Assembly: GCA_022579005.1 (NCBI GenBank)
Contig: MU401628.1
Coordinates: forward strand, 1 to 40,038
Reading direction: 5' to 3'
DNA: 40,038 nucleotides
Origin: Poronia punctata
Lineage: Eukaryota; Ascomycota; Sordariomycetes; Xylariales; Xylariaceae
Shown here: positions 11,801-22,505 of the stretch, in pieces
How the letters are laid out: each line of letters opens with the position of its first letter
How positions within the stretch are numbered: position 1 is the stretch's first letter
Made by a program: the position numbers and the translations under genes
The notes under the pieces: model-generated
Database searches by the model: none
What the model was told of the DNA's origin: nothing
What the model saw: only the letters and a program-made list of their open reading frames with translations

Positions 11801-13523
11801 AAACCTAGTTGGACGATTTGCCCCACTCCTGCTGCTCGTCGTTGTCATGATCCTGACATCTGTAGCCTGGGCAATGGCGATATCCTGGAAGCTCACGCTC
11901 GTAAGTCTCGCGAGCGGGCCCTGTCTGATTTCAGCTACAAAGGGCTACTCTGCTGTGTCGAACAAGTGGGAGGTGCGCTGCAACACGGCGGCAGACGAGG
12001 CCCACGCTGTCATGAGCGAGACGTTCGTCAACATTCGTGTCGTTCGCGCCTTCACACTCGAAGGATACTTTGGCCGGAAGCACGACGAGGCAGTGCAGCA
12101 TACCTTCAGGCTAGGTATTAAAAAGGCCATCTTTACAGCCGCCTTGTTCGCGTGTTGGCAATCCATGTTCTGGTTCATGATGGCTCTCATCTTCTGGTAC
12201 GCCTCGGTCTTGTCGGCCGTGGAGGAGGAAATCACGGTACATGGTATCCTACAGGTTATCAACCTCCTCGTGCTCGGCTTGAGCACAGCTTCGAACATCC
12301 TCAACTCTGTGCCGGCGAACTCGACAGCACAGGCAAGGGCTTCCGAGCTGCTGTACTATGCACGCCTATCCCTTGGATCATCCCACGAGGCAAAAGGCAC
12401 AAAGAAACTGGCCCGCCCGTTCCCCATCCGGCTCAACGGGTTATCGTTCAGGTACCCCTCTCAACCGAATCATGTTATTCTCCGCGGTCTGACGTTATCT
12501 TTTGAGGCCGGCACTTCGACCGCCATCGTCGGGCCTTCGGGGTGTGGTAAAAGCACTGTCGTCTCCATCATCTTGGGCTTGCATGTGCCCGACTCTCTCC
12601 CGGTCCTCAGTGGGAGGAGCCCTGCCATTCGAGGCTTAACATTCTCGTCCGTGCCATTCGACGAGGTGGACATATCAAGCTTGAGAGCCTGCATAGGTTA
12701 CGTTCCCCAGACGCCATTTCTTTTTCCTCGTTCGATAGCAGACAATATCGCGTACGGCCTCCCCGAAGATTCGCCTCTTCGGGCGCTGTCAAATCTCGAA
12801 CAGGCGGCCCGCGAAGCAGAGATGCACGATTTTATTCGCAGTTTGTCGGACGGCTACGGCACGATGGTCGGCGACGGAGGGCAGTCATTGAGCGGTGGCC
12901 AGGCGCAACGCTTATGCATTGCTAGGGCGCTTGCTAGGCGTCCCAAGCTTCTCGTTCTGGACGAACCGACCAGTGCCTTAGACGGCGAGAGCGCCGAGGG
13001 AGTCAGGAACACAATCCGAACCCTTCTACGCCCAGAGGCACAAGACGATTGCCGGAAACTTACAAGCGGGTACGCGATGGAGGGACGCCGTTGCGTCATC
13101 ATGGTTACTCATAACTTGGAAATGATGAAGATGGCAGACCGGGTCGCCGTCATGGACCTTGGCCGCCTTGTCGAGACGGGAACATATGCGGAGCTTCGTG
13201 AGAGAAAGGGTAAATTTGCCGAACTGATTAGTGGCGGTGTATGGACGGGCAGCCCCAGCAGGCCGTCGTTTGGCAGACCATCTACCCATGTCCGGAACGA
13301 AGTGAAAGATCCGTCGCCACTCAAACAAACAAGCGAACTACCTCTCAGACAGTCCGACAAAGAGGGAGGAAGAGGATATCCAGTGACCCCTAGATGGATA
13401 GGGGCTCGGGCTGTGGATTGGAACCCCCAGTCCGCGTCCTCGACGGGTATCTTAAGCCCCATGGCAAGTCCTTTTAGCCGGCCGTCGCGCAGACGAGACC
13501 ATAGAGCAGATGAAGGGCTCTAA
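8838..13523 (+). CDS. ste6: Ste6-type full-length ABC exporter (a-pheromone)
   Basis: Three exons (8838-9286, 9357-10017, 10077-13523) give 1518 residues arranged TMD1-NBD1-long linker-TMD2-NBD2, the layout of an ABCB full transporter. NBD1 has Walker A GRSGSGKST at 401-409, signature LSGGQ at 508, Walker B VLILDE at 528-533 and switch His554. NBD2 has Walker A GPSGCGKST at 1189-1197, Q-loop PQTPFLF, LSGGQ at 1308, LLVLDE at 1328-1333 and His1382. The TMD1 sequence QTRELQIASS, then AISAIDLVKVFNG, resembles fungal Ste6/AtrD proteins that export the lipidated a-factor mating pheromone from the plasma membrane. Intron 1 is 70 nt GT-AG. Intron 2 (10018-10076) appears to be GC-AG, because it alone joins DIQIRN to VSFAYPSNP. 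The linker between NBD1 and TMD2 (about residues 600-810) is basic, Ser-rich and probably disordered. A multidrug exporter of the same family remains possible; full-transporter identity is firm. Confidence 0.85.
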
Positions 13524-13785
13524 CCTCCTATTACCAAGCGCTGTCTATAACTAGACCAGGTAAACTGATCTCCGATTCTCTCTGCTACTAGAATTACATG
13601 GAACCCCATGCCAACATGGTGAGGCCCTTGCCAAAGTTGCCATTCCTTAGCCATCGATGGATCGATGGATCGTCTTCTGATGTGGGAATTCGAAGCCCTG
13701 TCAAGAATCCAAGCAATATTCTCTGTAGACATTTTTGCCGTGTATCGGCTTCTAAATAATGGATACCATTCGGCACATTTGTGGC

Positions 13786-14924
13786 TTACCCATCCCATAC
13801 CGGGGGCCCGGCGATCGTATAGTTCTATAAGCGGGGACCAGTCAGCCAAGATCGGTACGTCGTCGTTGTAACTGGCAGTAGACCCGAAACATGAGCATAC
13901 CGTAGTATTCTTCATCTTGTCTGTGTATATGTCGATGAATATCGATGGATCTGTGCTAGATCAGTATTCGAAGAAAGTCGAGCTTTCTTCATAAACAAAC
14001 ATGTCTCACATACCATCCTCAGCGTAGGCTCCCGGGAACTTAACGAGGTATCTATTCGAGGGGAACCGGGACCCGGTGCCGGATATGTTCAGGTGGGCGC
14101 ACTCGGGGTAGAACTGAGGCTTGTTGGCGATGTGGATGCTGAGGATCTCGTGCCTCACGACGTAGAGGCCAGGCCTGAGGGTGGCAGGGATGGTGACGGG
14201 CCACATATCTGGGCTACCGTCCCAGTTCTGGAATTGCCTCTGGTACCATATGCCCTCGGGTACATTCCCATCCAGCACTTCGGTCCTCGGTCCGAATCAG
14301 CGGTCGTCCAGGCCATCGTAGACCGAACAGCAAGTGCTGTCGAACTGCGTAGTAGCAGGAAGTACAGTGCAAGACAACGGCAAACTTACGTCCGGCTTCC
14401 CAAATTTTGAAGAAGTCAAGTTCGTTCACGTCCACATGTCGGCATGATTCACCACAGGCAGCGAGCCAGACGCTCATCGGCCCAACCGGATGCAACCACC
14501 ACCAGTACACCGCGGTGAGGTTGTCTCCGGCCGTGATGGGAATGTACGACGGCGGTGCTGTGGCTGGGTTGTTACACGCTAGGCCTGTCTCGTTGACGGT
14601 GAAGATGGGGTCGATCGATGCCCATATCCTCTGCACCATCCAGGGCTTTCCCTCTTGGTCCGAGAGTGGTTGGTCTGGGTCATAACTAGCTCGTCATCGT
14701 CAACCAAAGACATGACGAAGGTCGGTATTGTGTATGCACGTAGAAATGCGCATAATATACACGGAAATGGTATATCGGCCAGGTCGGCATAATCTGGAGA
14801 GACTCTAAACCCACCCTCTGTACCAAGTCTCACCGACCGTGTAGTTTGAAAGCCCGCCGTGGGCGACGGTACGACCCACGAGGGCCAGCGCCAGGGCTGA
14901 TAGAAAAGACGGCAAGGAAGACAT
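13786..14924 (-). CDS. AA9 lytic polysaccharide monooxygenase, secreted
   Basis: Five exons on the minus strand (14924-14815, 14685-14390, 14277-14014, 13950-13901, 13824-13786) give 252 residues. Introns are 129, 112, 63 and 76 nt, all GT-AG; the last has a CTGAC branch site. A signal peptide of 21 residues ends before His22, which becomes the N-terminal copper ligand. His102 in LHPVGP is the second ligand of the histidine brace. Tyr192 in PQFYPEC is the axial residue, with Gln190 and His184 as the usual second-sphere residues. Family hallmarks NNPATAPPSYIPITAGD, KIWEAGL and FPGAYAEDDPSI are present, and it ends IAGPPVWDG with no cellulose-binding module. AA9 enzymes oxidatively cleave cellulose, and sometimes hemicellulose, using an electron donor and peroxide or oxygen. 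The gene is convergent with the Ste6-type gene (262 bp between stops) and divergent from the CE15 esterase. C1/C4 regioselectivity cannot be read from the sequence. Confidence 0.93.
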
Positions 14925-16796
14925 GGCAACAAATCTCCAGTGTTCCCTTTGAAAGCTCGAGCGCTGTGTTGAGAAGAATTCGGACAGACAGAGTTGTGAC
15001 AGTCAGCCAGTCAGTGACTCAGTCCAGGTCTCTAGGGTCGCGAGGTTCGTTCAAGTAAGCATGAGCACTCTCAGAACGTCGTTCCGGCGAGTACCGGCTG
15101 TTTTTGATTCCCCGTCAGAGATCAACAACCATGTGAGAAGGTACCTAGTTAATGGTGTTTCGGCATCGGGGTTGCGGGTGGGGCGGCCTATAGACCCTGA
15201 CCTCCGAGCGGTTGTGGTTTGTGGAAATACAAGTTCCAGCCTCATGTCCCCCATATGGTACTTCGGAATGCTAAAGCTTGGCTGTTTACCGGCTATATAC
15301 TAGGTTCGGGGTGGTCTACATTAGCATAAGGTATCAGGAATATTTTTCCGTTTCATTCACCCCTTTTCCCCTCTCCATCATGACGGGAAGTCAGTATATC
15401 TAGCTCCATACAAGTGGTGTCGATTGTGACAGTGACTGATACGGGTTCGAATAAGAAGCTCCTCGTTATAACGTTTTGTGGCCATATAGGAGATAATGCA
15501 CGTGGTTCCTTACGGAGCCGATGTAGTACGTTGGTTTAACATAGAGAGGTACTCCATGTTGCCCACGTTCACGTTGATATTTGGCAGTGTTTGACAAAGT
15601 CTGGGCTCGGACATTTTCTGTGGTGGGGATCGGCATTCATGAATTAGGTTAGACTATGGAGTTGTATGGTGGGGAATCGCCAGGGACGTGCAGCGCACTC
15701 TACGAGTACTCGTAACCTACACGTAGATACATTAGGTACCTAGATACATGTATCTAGACCGTTAGACGTGGAAAATGCCAGGTATTATTAGCATCTGATT
15801 AGAACGTAGTAATCTGTAAACTTATCATTCGTCTGATGTTTTTGCAAGCGCCAAAATCTCATCCCTTCCGTGCGCTCGTTCTCGAGCATCCCATGATCCC
15901 ATCACCAACATGTAAAGTGAGGACGGATCAGCGGAAGACACATGACTGGACACGGACAGACAACGCCCGTATCCATGACAAACAGCTAGGTTATGTAGCT
16001 AGAGCCTAGCTGTCTGCCGAGCGCCTACGAGTGCCGTCCCAAACCCAGACACTCCAGGGACCCGACCTACGTTGTAAAAGAAAAGCGGGGGGTTACAACT
16101 TACCAGTGAAGCCTGAACCCAGGTCCCACATAACGGGGCAGAATGCACATCGGACCCGAACCTTCCCACTCACGCCCATACAAAAAGTGCCGTAAGGTGA
16201 CCAACGGGGGTTTGGTATCTTCCCTGGTTTTCTTGGAGGCTCGGCTGAAAATAATCGGGCGAGGGCGGAATGCGACGCTGCGGGAGATTGGGGAGAACAA
16301 GAGGATAAGGGGACAAGGTGAGAAGGCATGAGTGTCATGCCATACGACGGCGACCGCAGGTTTCCAGACTGCACACAGTCCGTCCCACAAGCCGGCAAAA
16401 TAAGGTAACCATATTAAACTCAATTTCAGGCACTTTGAGACATGGCTCGCACCACTAGGCATTACTGGTCGACGCTGCGGGTCGCCACTGACTCTAGTTT
16501 AGATGTACAATTACCGTGTCACCAAGGGGGCCCTAACGAACTACACTGCTTCCTGGCTGATCTTTGAATCTCTGTATGGTGAGATCTCCTCAAGCCGGGC
16601 GGACAAATGCGAGTACACACGGGAGGGCAAAAACGAGCATGGCCCAGACTCTGAGAGAGTGGTGAGAGCGAGTGCGACGGGTGTTGCGCCCAGTTGGTAG
16701 GTAAGAAACCACATGTGCTTTGCCTACCACTTGAAAGGGGGAACGCTCATATGGACCTGGCTGATCATCGTCTAGTTTACACGGTCAGTTCATATT

Positions 16797-16841
16797 CTGG
16801 GGAAGGGAGCTAGGGAGCTAGTGGGGAGGGAACGACCGGGG
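16797..16841 (+). promoter_or_regulatory. Cluster of CreA-like sites upstream of CE15 gene
   Basis: Three matches to SYGGRG lie within 45 bp: CTGGGG at 16797, GTGGGG at 16821 and CCGGGG at 16836. They are about 310-350 bp before the CE15 start codon. Clustered CreA sites are typical of carbon-catabolite-repressed plant-cell-wall enzymes. The consensus is short, so binding is an inference. Confidence 0.4.
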
Positions 16842-17008
16842 GAGGGGATAATAATCCAGTCAAGCATGAACGCGTAGATGGGGCCATGACATTGGTGTCA
16901 GAGGACTAGAAATTTCTAAACAGGCAAAAGGGACTCTTGAGCCCGTCGGGCCAAGTGCAGGCAATGCCCCGGCAAACTGCCACATCACAAAGGTTGGGTA
17001 TAGCGTAC

Positions 17009-17014
17009 ATATAA
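17009..17014 (+). promoter_or_regulatory. Probable TATA box of CE15 gene
   Basis: ATATAA lies about 136 bp before the CE15 start codon, in ACATATAACAAG. A start of transcription 30-60 bp further on would fall around 17040-17075. That would exclude the out-of-frame ATG at 17022 from the mRNA. Confidence 0.45.
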
Positions 17015-17149
17015 CAAGCCGATGTCTTCTACTTACCCAGACCTGCCTCCTTTGCTTACTCCTAGCAAATCATCCTCGAGATTCCCTTTCCCCTTGGAGC
17101 AAGCCAAGACCGGTCAGTTTACACTTCGTACAGTCTCTCCATTGCCATC

Positions 17150-18340
17150 ATGGTTCGCCACCTGGCCATCGCCGCCCTACTGGGCTCGTCGGCGTGGGCT
17201 CTACCTTATGCCGACATCTACCAGCGCCAGAACGGCTCGGCCTGCTCCATCTCGGACGATTATCCCGCCGTCAGCTACGACAAGCTGCCCGATCCATTCA
17301 CCTTTGAGGATGGCAGGAAGGTCACAACCAAGGAGGAATGGACGTGCCGTGCCGCCGAGATCAGCAAGCTGTTGCAGTTGTTCGAGCTGGGCGACTACCC
17401 GCCACCGCCCGACAAGGTCGAGGCCTCGCTATCCGGCAGCACCATGTCGGTCAAGGTCACCGTGGGCTCCAAGTCGGTGACCATCAACACGAGCATCAAG
17501 AAGCCCAGCACCACCCCCGGCCCTGCTATCATCACCATCGGCGGCAGCTCCTTGCCCATCCCCGGCACCATCGGCACCATCGGCTTCGACAACGAAAACT
17601 TCGCGTCGCAGGCCTCAGCCGGCTCCCGCGGTCAGGGCGCCTTCTACACCCTCTTTGGCAATACGCACTCGGCCGGCGCCCTGACCGCCTGGGCCTGGGG
17701 GGTCGACCGAGTCGTCGACGGTCTCGTGCAGCTCGGCGCCGACAAGACGGGCATAGACCCGGAGCGTCTGGGCACGACCGGCTGCTCGCGCAACGGCAAG
17801 GGCGCCTTCGTCGTCGGTGCACTCGTCGACCGCATCGCCCTCACCCTACCACAGGAGTCGGGCTCTGGCGGGGCGGCCTGCTGGCGCATATCGGACTCGC
17901 AGCACCAGGCCGGCGCCAACATCCAGACGGCCGGAGAGATTGTCGGCGAAAATGTCTGGTTCAGCAAGCGTCTCGACACCTATGCAACCAAGACTAACAC
18001 GATGCCCGAGGACCATCATATGCTGGCTGCCCTCGTCGCCCCCCGCGGCCTGTTCGTGATCGAGAACGATATCGACTGGCTCGGCCCCGTCAGCACCACC
18101 GGCTGCATGAAGGCCGGCCGACTCATCTACAAAGGTGTCGGCGCCCCCAACAACATGGGCTTCTCGCTCGTCGGCGGCCATGGCCACTGCATGTTCCCTT
18201 CTGCGCAACAAGCCGACCTCACCACCTTCATGGACTACTTCCTCCTCGGAGGCAACACCGCCCCCGGTGCTATCGAGAAGAGTAGCGCCAACGTCGACAT
18301 GGCTCAATGGGCCCCGTGGACCGTGCCTGAACTGTCCTAG
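17150..18340 (+). CDS. CE15 glucuronoyl esterase, secreted
   Basis: A single exon encodes 396 residues. The N-terminus MVRHLAIAALLGSSAWALP is a signal peptide. The body is the CE15 alpha/beta hydrolase with the nucleophile motif GCSRNGKGAF (Ser213), the acid in PQESGSGG (Glu236) and the base in GHGHCMFP (His346). These positions equal those I recall for StGE2 of Thermothelomyces thermophila, so length and spacing are fully conserved. The enzyme hydrolyses the ester between 4-O-methyl-glucuronic acid side chains of glucuronoxylan and lignin alcohols, and so separates hemicellulose from lignin outside the cell. There is no CBM1 domain. It is transcribed away from the AA9 gene, with a TATA box and a CreA-like cluster upstream. 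An out-of-frame ATG at 17022 opens a 152-codon frame that overlaps the start; it is probably outside the transcript. The gene looks intact and is GC-rich with strong C/G third positions, unlike the surrounding intergenic DNA. Confidence 0.95.
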   Translation: MVRHLAIAALLGSSAWALPYADIYQRQNGSACSISDDYPAVSYDKLPDPFTFEDGRKVTTKEEWTCRAAEISKLLQLFELGDYPPPPDKVEASLSGSTMSVKVTVGSKSVTINTSIKKPSTTPGPAIITIGGSSLPIPGTIGTIGFDNENFASQASAGSRGQGAFYTLFGNTHSAGALTAWAWGVDRVVDGLVQLGADKTGIDPERLGTTGCSRNGKGAFVVGALVDRIALTLPQESGSGGAACWRISDSQHQAGANIQTAGEIVGENVWFSKRLDTYATKTNTMPEDHHMLAALVAPRGLFVIENDIDWLGPVSTTGCMKAGRLIYKGVGAPNNMGFSLVGGHGHCMFPSAQQADLTTFMDYFLLGGNTAPGAIEKSSANVDMAQWAPWTVPELS

Positions 18341-18652
18341 GTTAGTCGACAGTTTGGGTGGCGATGGAGGTTACCGAGAATTAGGTTTGGGAGGGTTTGT
18401 TTGGGTCACCAACACGGACAACGGTCATTAGATGCCCGCTTATCAAAACATGCGAGTCTGGCAGAGGGCATTTATGTCGACATACATGTTTTTATTCTTA
18501 CTGCATTTGACCGTTACGCATGCCATATGTAAAACATGAAGGGCATCCATCAAATAGGGAATCGCAAAATTCCTATCGTCGTCTTGTATTTCGCCGCACT
18601 GTCCTGTCCTCTCCTCATTTCCCCTCGTGCCTGGCAGTAGCTACCATGGTTC
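18341..18652. other. Convergent intergenic region, CE15 / NmrA-like
   Basis: This 312 bp stretch lies between the stop codons of the rightward CE15 gene and the leftward NmrA-like gene and must carry both 3' untranslated regions. No gene or repeat is seen. Confidence 0.5.
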
Positions 18653-19746
18653 TTATTCACGAGCAAGCCACGCCTCGAGCGTCGCTTCGAGATTCTCTTC
18701 CGCGAGCCCTAGCGAATCCAGCGCATTGTCGGGCCCTTGAACTGCTAATCCGCCACCATCCTCGTAGATGCGCTGCCTGAGAAAGTGAGAGAAGGCGCTG
18801 TAATCCTGTCTGCTGAGCTTTTCGGCCCCGATCTGGCCATGCTCCGCCGTCGTGGCATGGTTGACTGTCCATCTTTCACCGGTAATCCGCTCCACGACCG
18901 CCAATATCTCGTTCTGCGTCGGGTTGAACGAGGCGATGGATATGTACCGATTGATCGTGCGCTCAGGATACGTCAATACCGCCGCGACGGCCTGCCCGAC
19001 CAGAGGTAGGTTGGTGGTCTGGAATGGCGTATTCCCCGAGTCGTAAATTGTGGCTGTTTTTCCGACCTTGTCCAATCCAATCGATCCATAGTCGAGACCC
19101 TAATCACGTTGCGACGCATTAGACGACTTAGTCAGCAGATTGTCCCTCTCCCCCTTTAATTTCGTACGGGTGCACGTCTGTCCGTGCGGGCAGGACCAAA
19201 GAGACGGGGATTATCTTTTGAGAGTCTCACCCAATCGAAGAAAATCCCCGTAGATATACCCGTCCACGTGAAGGACGGGTTTCTTTTATGCTGTTGGTGA
19301 ATGTAGTTTAGCGTTTGAATCTTCCCTTGCAGGATAGTCGCAATGGGCTGGCTGCCCAGGAATCTCGTGTTGATGCCGAATTCGGAGGGAATAAAGCGCC
19401 TCACGCCGACAGCAACCGCAGCATCGACGAGAGGTCGCTGGCCTCCGACAGCAGCCGTGGCGAGGGCAGAGACGACGGCATCTTGCCCCTTTAAAGCTGT
19501 GGTCAAGGAGTCGATAGACGAGTAGTCCACCTCCTTGGCGACGACCGCGGCCGGATACGTCGACGTCGAGTTTTGGCGCTTCAAGGCAGTCACAGTGAAG
19601 CCGGCGTTCAGAAGCTCCAAAACGACATGTCGGCCGAGATTACCTGAACCCTGGATCAAATCAGTACGGATGGCGCCTGCTCTTCGGGGTGTTTTACCTA
19701 CTCCAACTACTGCCACGTTTCTGATTGGACTGTCAGGGTTGCTCAT
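18653..19746 (-). CDS. NmrA-like / isoflavone-reductase-type NAD(P)-binding protein
   Basis: Three exons on the minus strand (19746-19702, 19650-19231, 19099-18653) give 303 residues. Introns are 51 and 131 nt, GT-AG. Splicing intron 1 at GGA|GTAGGT restores the dinucleotide-binding loop VAVVGGSGNLGR, with GxxGxxG at residues 15, 18 and 21; the neighbouring GTAAAA donor would give a stop. Further family marks are DAVVSALA, GVRRFIPSEFG and FTWTGISTGIFFDWGL. Such atypical short-chain reductases act as NAD(P)H-dependent reductases on aromatic or secondary-metabolite substrates, or as redox sensors like NmrA. The substrate cannot be told. The in-frame ATG at 19875 would add 43 basic residues; I prefer 19746 because it starts just before the first beta strand. 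It is cytosolic, with no signal peptide. Confidence 0.85.
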
Positions 19747-20534
19747 ATCGATGTCTTTCGATCCTTGACCACTTGGGCGACGAGCGTGTCTATCTACCCC
19801 GTGTGCGACCGCAGCCGAATCTTGGGGCCGAACGTCTAACCTTTTATACTCATTTCGACCCTCCTTTTTCGGCATGTTCAGTCTACCCCCGCATGAGTAA
19901 AATCACTGGAAGAGTTATTGGTCATAAATAATAGTATCTGCAAGTTAATCTCAACGGCGATCCAACGCGGCATTGCCCACATGAACTAAATATTGCGTCA
20001 TGAACCGGTACCTAATGTCCTCCTCGACCACCTACCCAAGGTATTCCACACCTGTGACATGTGCCTGCCCGCCTAGATACTCGCGTCCATCAAGCGGCAT
20101 GAGACATAATCTTGTTTACGTCCGTACTATTCTTATCCAAGCACAATACGTACCGTAACTCAAGACCGTCCTAAGTATCCCCCATGTTCGCAGAGGATGT
20201 TGTCGTTTTACGTTGGATTCAACAGGAACCCTAGTGTGAAACCGGGTCACGATTAGGTGGGCGACCCATAAATCCAAAAGACGTCGCCCAGGCGGGAATT
20301 GGCGATAGGTCGAATCAAATATAAATTGCCGAGTTGGAGCGAGATATATCTGCGACCCCATTTATGCCAACATGTCTAATAACCGAGCTAAGAACGGGTT
20401 ACAGTCTGGGTAAAGTAGACAGACATGGTCAAAAAGGCTGGTATTCATTAAATATTATACTGTGACAAAAATAATTCCGACGGCTCGTCTGAGCGCTGTG
20501 GGCACTGCCTCAGACGTCCCACCAACGCCCTGCT
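19747..20534. other. Intergenic, no gene seen
   Basis: The sequence lies upstream of the NmrA-like gene and extends to the artefact tract. Small open frames (for example 20116-20361) are not supported by any recognisable feature. An ATATAAAT string near 20319 is the only TATA-like element and serves no obvious gene. Confidence 0.4.
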
Positions 20535-20717
20535 GGGGGGGGGGGGGGGGGGGGGGGGTGGCGGGCCCACTGTTTAAAATCCGGCCCCCCCGCCCGGGTT
20601 TTAAACCCCCCAAATATGGTTTTATTGACCAAAAAGTGCCCCGGCGGGGGGCAAAGNNNNNNNNNNAACCCCCCCCCCCCCCCCCCCCCCCCCGCCCCCC
20701 CCCCCCCCCCCCCCCCG

Positions 20718-20756
<39 letters not shown>

Positions 20757-20775
20757 CCCCCCCCCCCCGGGCCGC
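20535..20775. other. Assembly gap with poly-G / poly-C artefact sequence
   Basis: A run of 24 G (20535-20558) is followed by ~100 bp of homopolymer-biased sequence, ten N (20657-20666), and about 100 bp of nearly pure C (20669-20768) broken by single G at 20694, 20717 and 20756. The bases beside the gap look like decayed reads rather than genome. The tyrosinase stop codon is only 58 bp beyond, so the 3' untranslated region of that gene is unreliable. Reading frames called across this tract are spurious. Confidence 0.85.
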
Positions 20776-20832
20776 CGCGTTCGGCGGCCAAGTGTTAAAA
20801 GGACGGCCACGCTGCCGGTGGATTAACCCGCC

Positions 20833-22505
20833 CTAGTAGTTGTACTTGTAGCAGAAGTGGCCCTGGAGGGTGCGAAGGAGCTCCCGCACCGGAAGGTTAG
20901 GGCATTTGGAGCCGCAGATGCCGCCCATGTAGATCATGGTGTCGAGGGTAAGCGGCGGGCAACCGTTGTTGTCGGCACAGCCGCTGATGGTTGTGCGGCG
21001 CGTGAGGCTTCCAAGCTGCCACTTGCGGAACGTGTAGTCGACGTACGAGTGGTGCATGAAAAAGGCCGGATCACCAGGGGAGGCGATGCTATCTTTCATC
21101 GTACCACCGACACCGTTATGGCCTTGGGCGTGAAAGCTATATGGGTCACCGAGTAAGCCTCATGTCTCTCCCATCAAATGTCAACAAGATGCAACCTTGA
21201 CTTACGAGAACTCGACGCAACTGTGGAACTCTGGGTAGGTTGTGCGGCCCTGGCAGAGGTTGTACGAGTTGACACCCGTCTCGGCGGTCGCGCGCTCGTC
21301 CACGGCACGCTGAACGCAGTGAGGATTGTTGGTCGTCTGGCCAGGTCCCAGCGAAGACTGTAGGCCGGCAAAAGGCTGCACAAAGGGCGGTGAGTAACAA
21401 ACTTGGTATTAATCGGTCTGGGACACTTACGCCAGTTCCCAGGCACGTGGCCGAGTTGCCGGTGGGCCCAGTCAGGACACCGAAATATTGGTCCGTGAAA
21501 AGTGTGGACTGGCTGAATTTGCCGGCCCATTTCTTCTCGTCCCACCACTACGAAGATGTGTCAGCGCATCTCCGGCTTGTTGCTTCGCGAGATCTGGTCG
21601 CCCTCTTCTTGCACGGGATAGGGGGACCCGAGAACCGGGAGAGGCCGACGAGAAGAGAAGGAGGCGGCACTATGACAACCGGAAAAAAACAAAATAGAAA
21701 AACTTACCGGCATGGCCCTATTGAAGCCGCACTCGTCACGTAAGACCTGTTCAAAGGCCCAGAAGTAGTAGCGGTGCCATAACAGAAACTTATGTGTCTG
21801 TACCTGTGTGCTTCTACTGTGGATGTTGGGCGCATATGACTGGTGGAGGCGGACAAAGTCTTCATATCGGTTCTTGGACGGACTGAATTTGCCCGAAGGC
21901 TTCGCGTTGATCAGGCATTGAACGGCAGAGATGAAAGCCTTCTTGTCCGATGTCGAGTAGTTATCCCACTCATAACGGATGTTCGGATTGGTACAGTCGC
22001 CAGCATCTCTAGGCTCTAGAAAGTTGTCCAGAGCATCCTCGAGGCGATCGATCCTATCACCGATCCGGTCACCGATCCTATCTACCAAACGCTCCGTCTT
22101 CTCCTGAATTATTTCGGATAGGAAGTGGACCTCATGGCCCATGCGGTGGCGGCTCTCGTCGAAGAATGACTGCAGGTTGTGGTGGTGGCCAGGCCCAAAA
22201 ACCGGAAGAGCGCTGAAATTGTTGGGGCCGACGTCCTTGTGTTGTCGAATCTCCTCTGGGCTGACGTGGGGGACTTCCTTGAATGTCGAGAGAGGCCAGC
22301 CCTTTTCCGCGCTGCGTCCACTCAGGATGTAGTTCATGTGCAATATGTCGTCTCCGGCCGCGGCTTCCTCGGGGGTGACGGAGGGGAACTCTTCGGCCTC
22401 GAAGTCGGAGAGAGGCAGCCCTTCCTGTGTCTGATCGACGGGCTCGGCGGCGGGTATGGACGCAGCCGCCGCGGCCGACACACATAGGGCAACAAGCAGC
22501 TTCAT
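20833..22505 (-). CDS. Secreted tyrosinase-family type-3 copper enzyme
   Basis: Four exons (22505-21708, 21547-21431, 21375-21206, 21136-20833) give 462 residues; introns are 160, 55 and 69 nt, GT-AG. A signal peptide (about residues 1-18) precedes a ~165-residue acidic extension with GDRI repeats at 145-152. The CuA region is 218-246, with His221 in RLHQ, His229 or His238, and His244 in LLWHRYYFWAFEQ. CuB is His364 and His368 in FHAQGHNGVGG and His391 in DPAFFMHHSYVD. RAMP joins WWDEKKW across intron 1. The protein ends CYKYNY, so it is the short form without the C-terminal lid domain of long tyrosinases. This fits the secreted catechol-oxidase/o-aminophenol-oxidase-like group that oxidises mono- or diphenols. 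The substrate range is not readable. The stop lies close to an assembly gap but the C-terminus looks natural for short forms. Confidence 0.88.

Larger units (their letters stand above)
14925..17149. promoter_or_regulatory. Divergent AA9/CE15 intergenic region
   Basis: About 2.2 kb separate the start codons of the AA9 gene (leftward) and the CE15 gene (rightward), so both promoters lie here. No gene is supported inside: open frames at 15061-15303, 16093-16462 and 16503-16700 have no recognisable content. Matches to the CreA carbon-repressor consensus SYGGRG occur at about 15626, 15670 and 16085 and as a cluster at 16797-16841. I did not find GGCTAA-type XlnR/Xyr1 sites by eye. Confidence 0.5.

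Noticed and set aside
16093..16462. 120-codon minus-strand frame between AA9 and CE15
   Set aside because: No recognisable motif, no splice partner, overlapping frames on both strands; lies in the promoter region.
14925..17149. XlnR/Xyr1 sites (GGCTAA) expected for lignocellulose genes
   Set aside because: None found by eye in the AA9/CE15 intergenic region on either strand.
19747..19875. N-terminal extension of the NmrA-like protein from ATG at 19875
   Set aside because: The extra 43 residues are basic and low-complexity and precede a normal Rossmann start at 19746.
20462..20836. Proline- or glycine-rich open frames on both strands
   Set aside because: They are translations of the poly-G/poly-C artefact and run across ten N.
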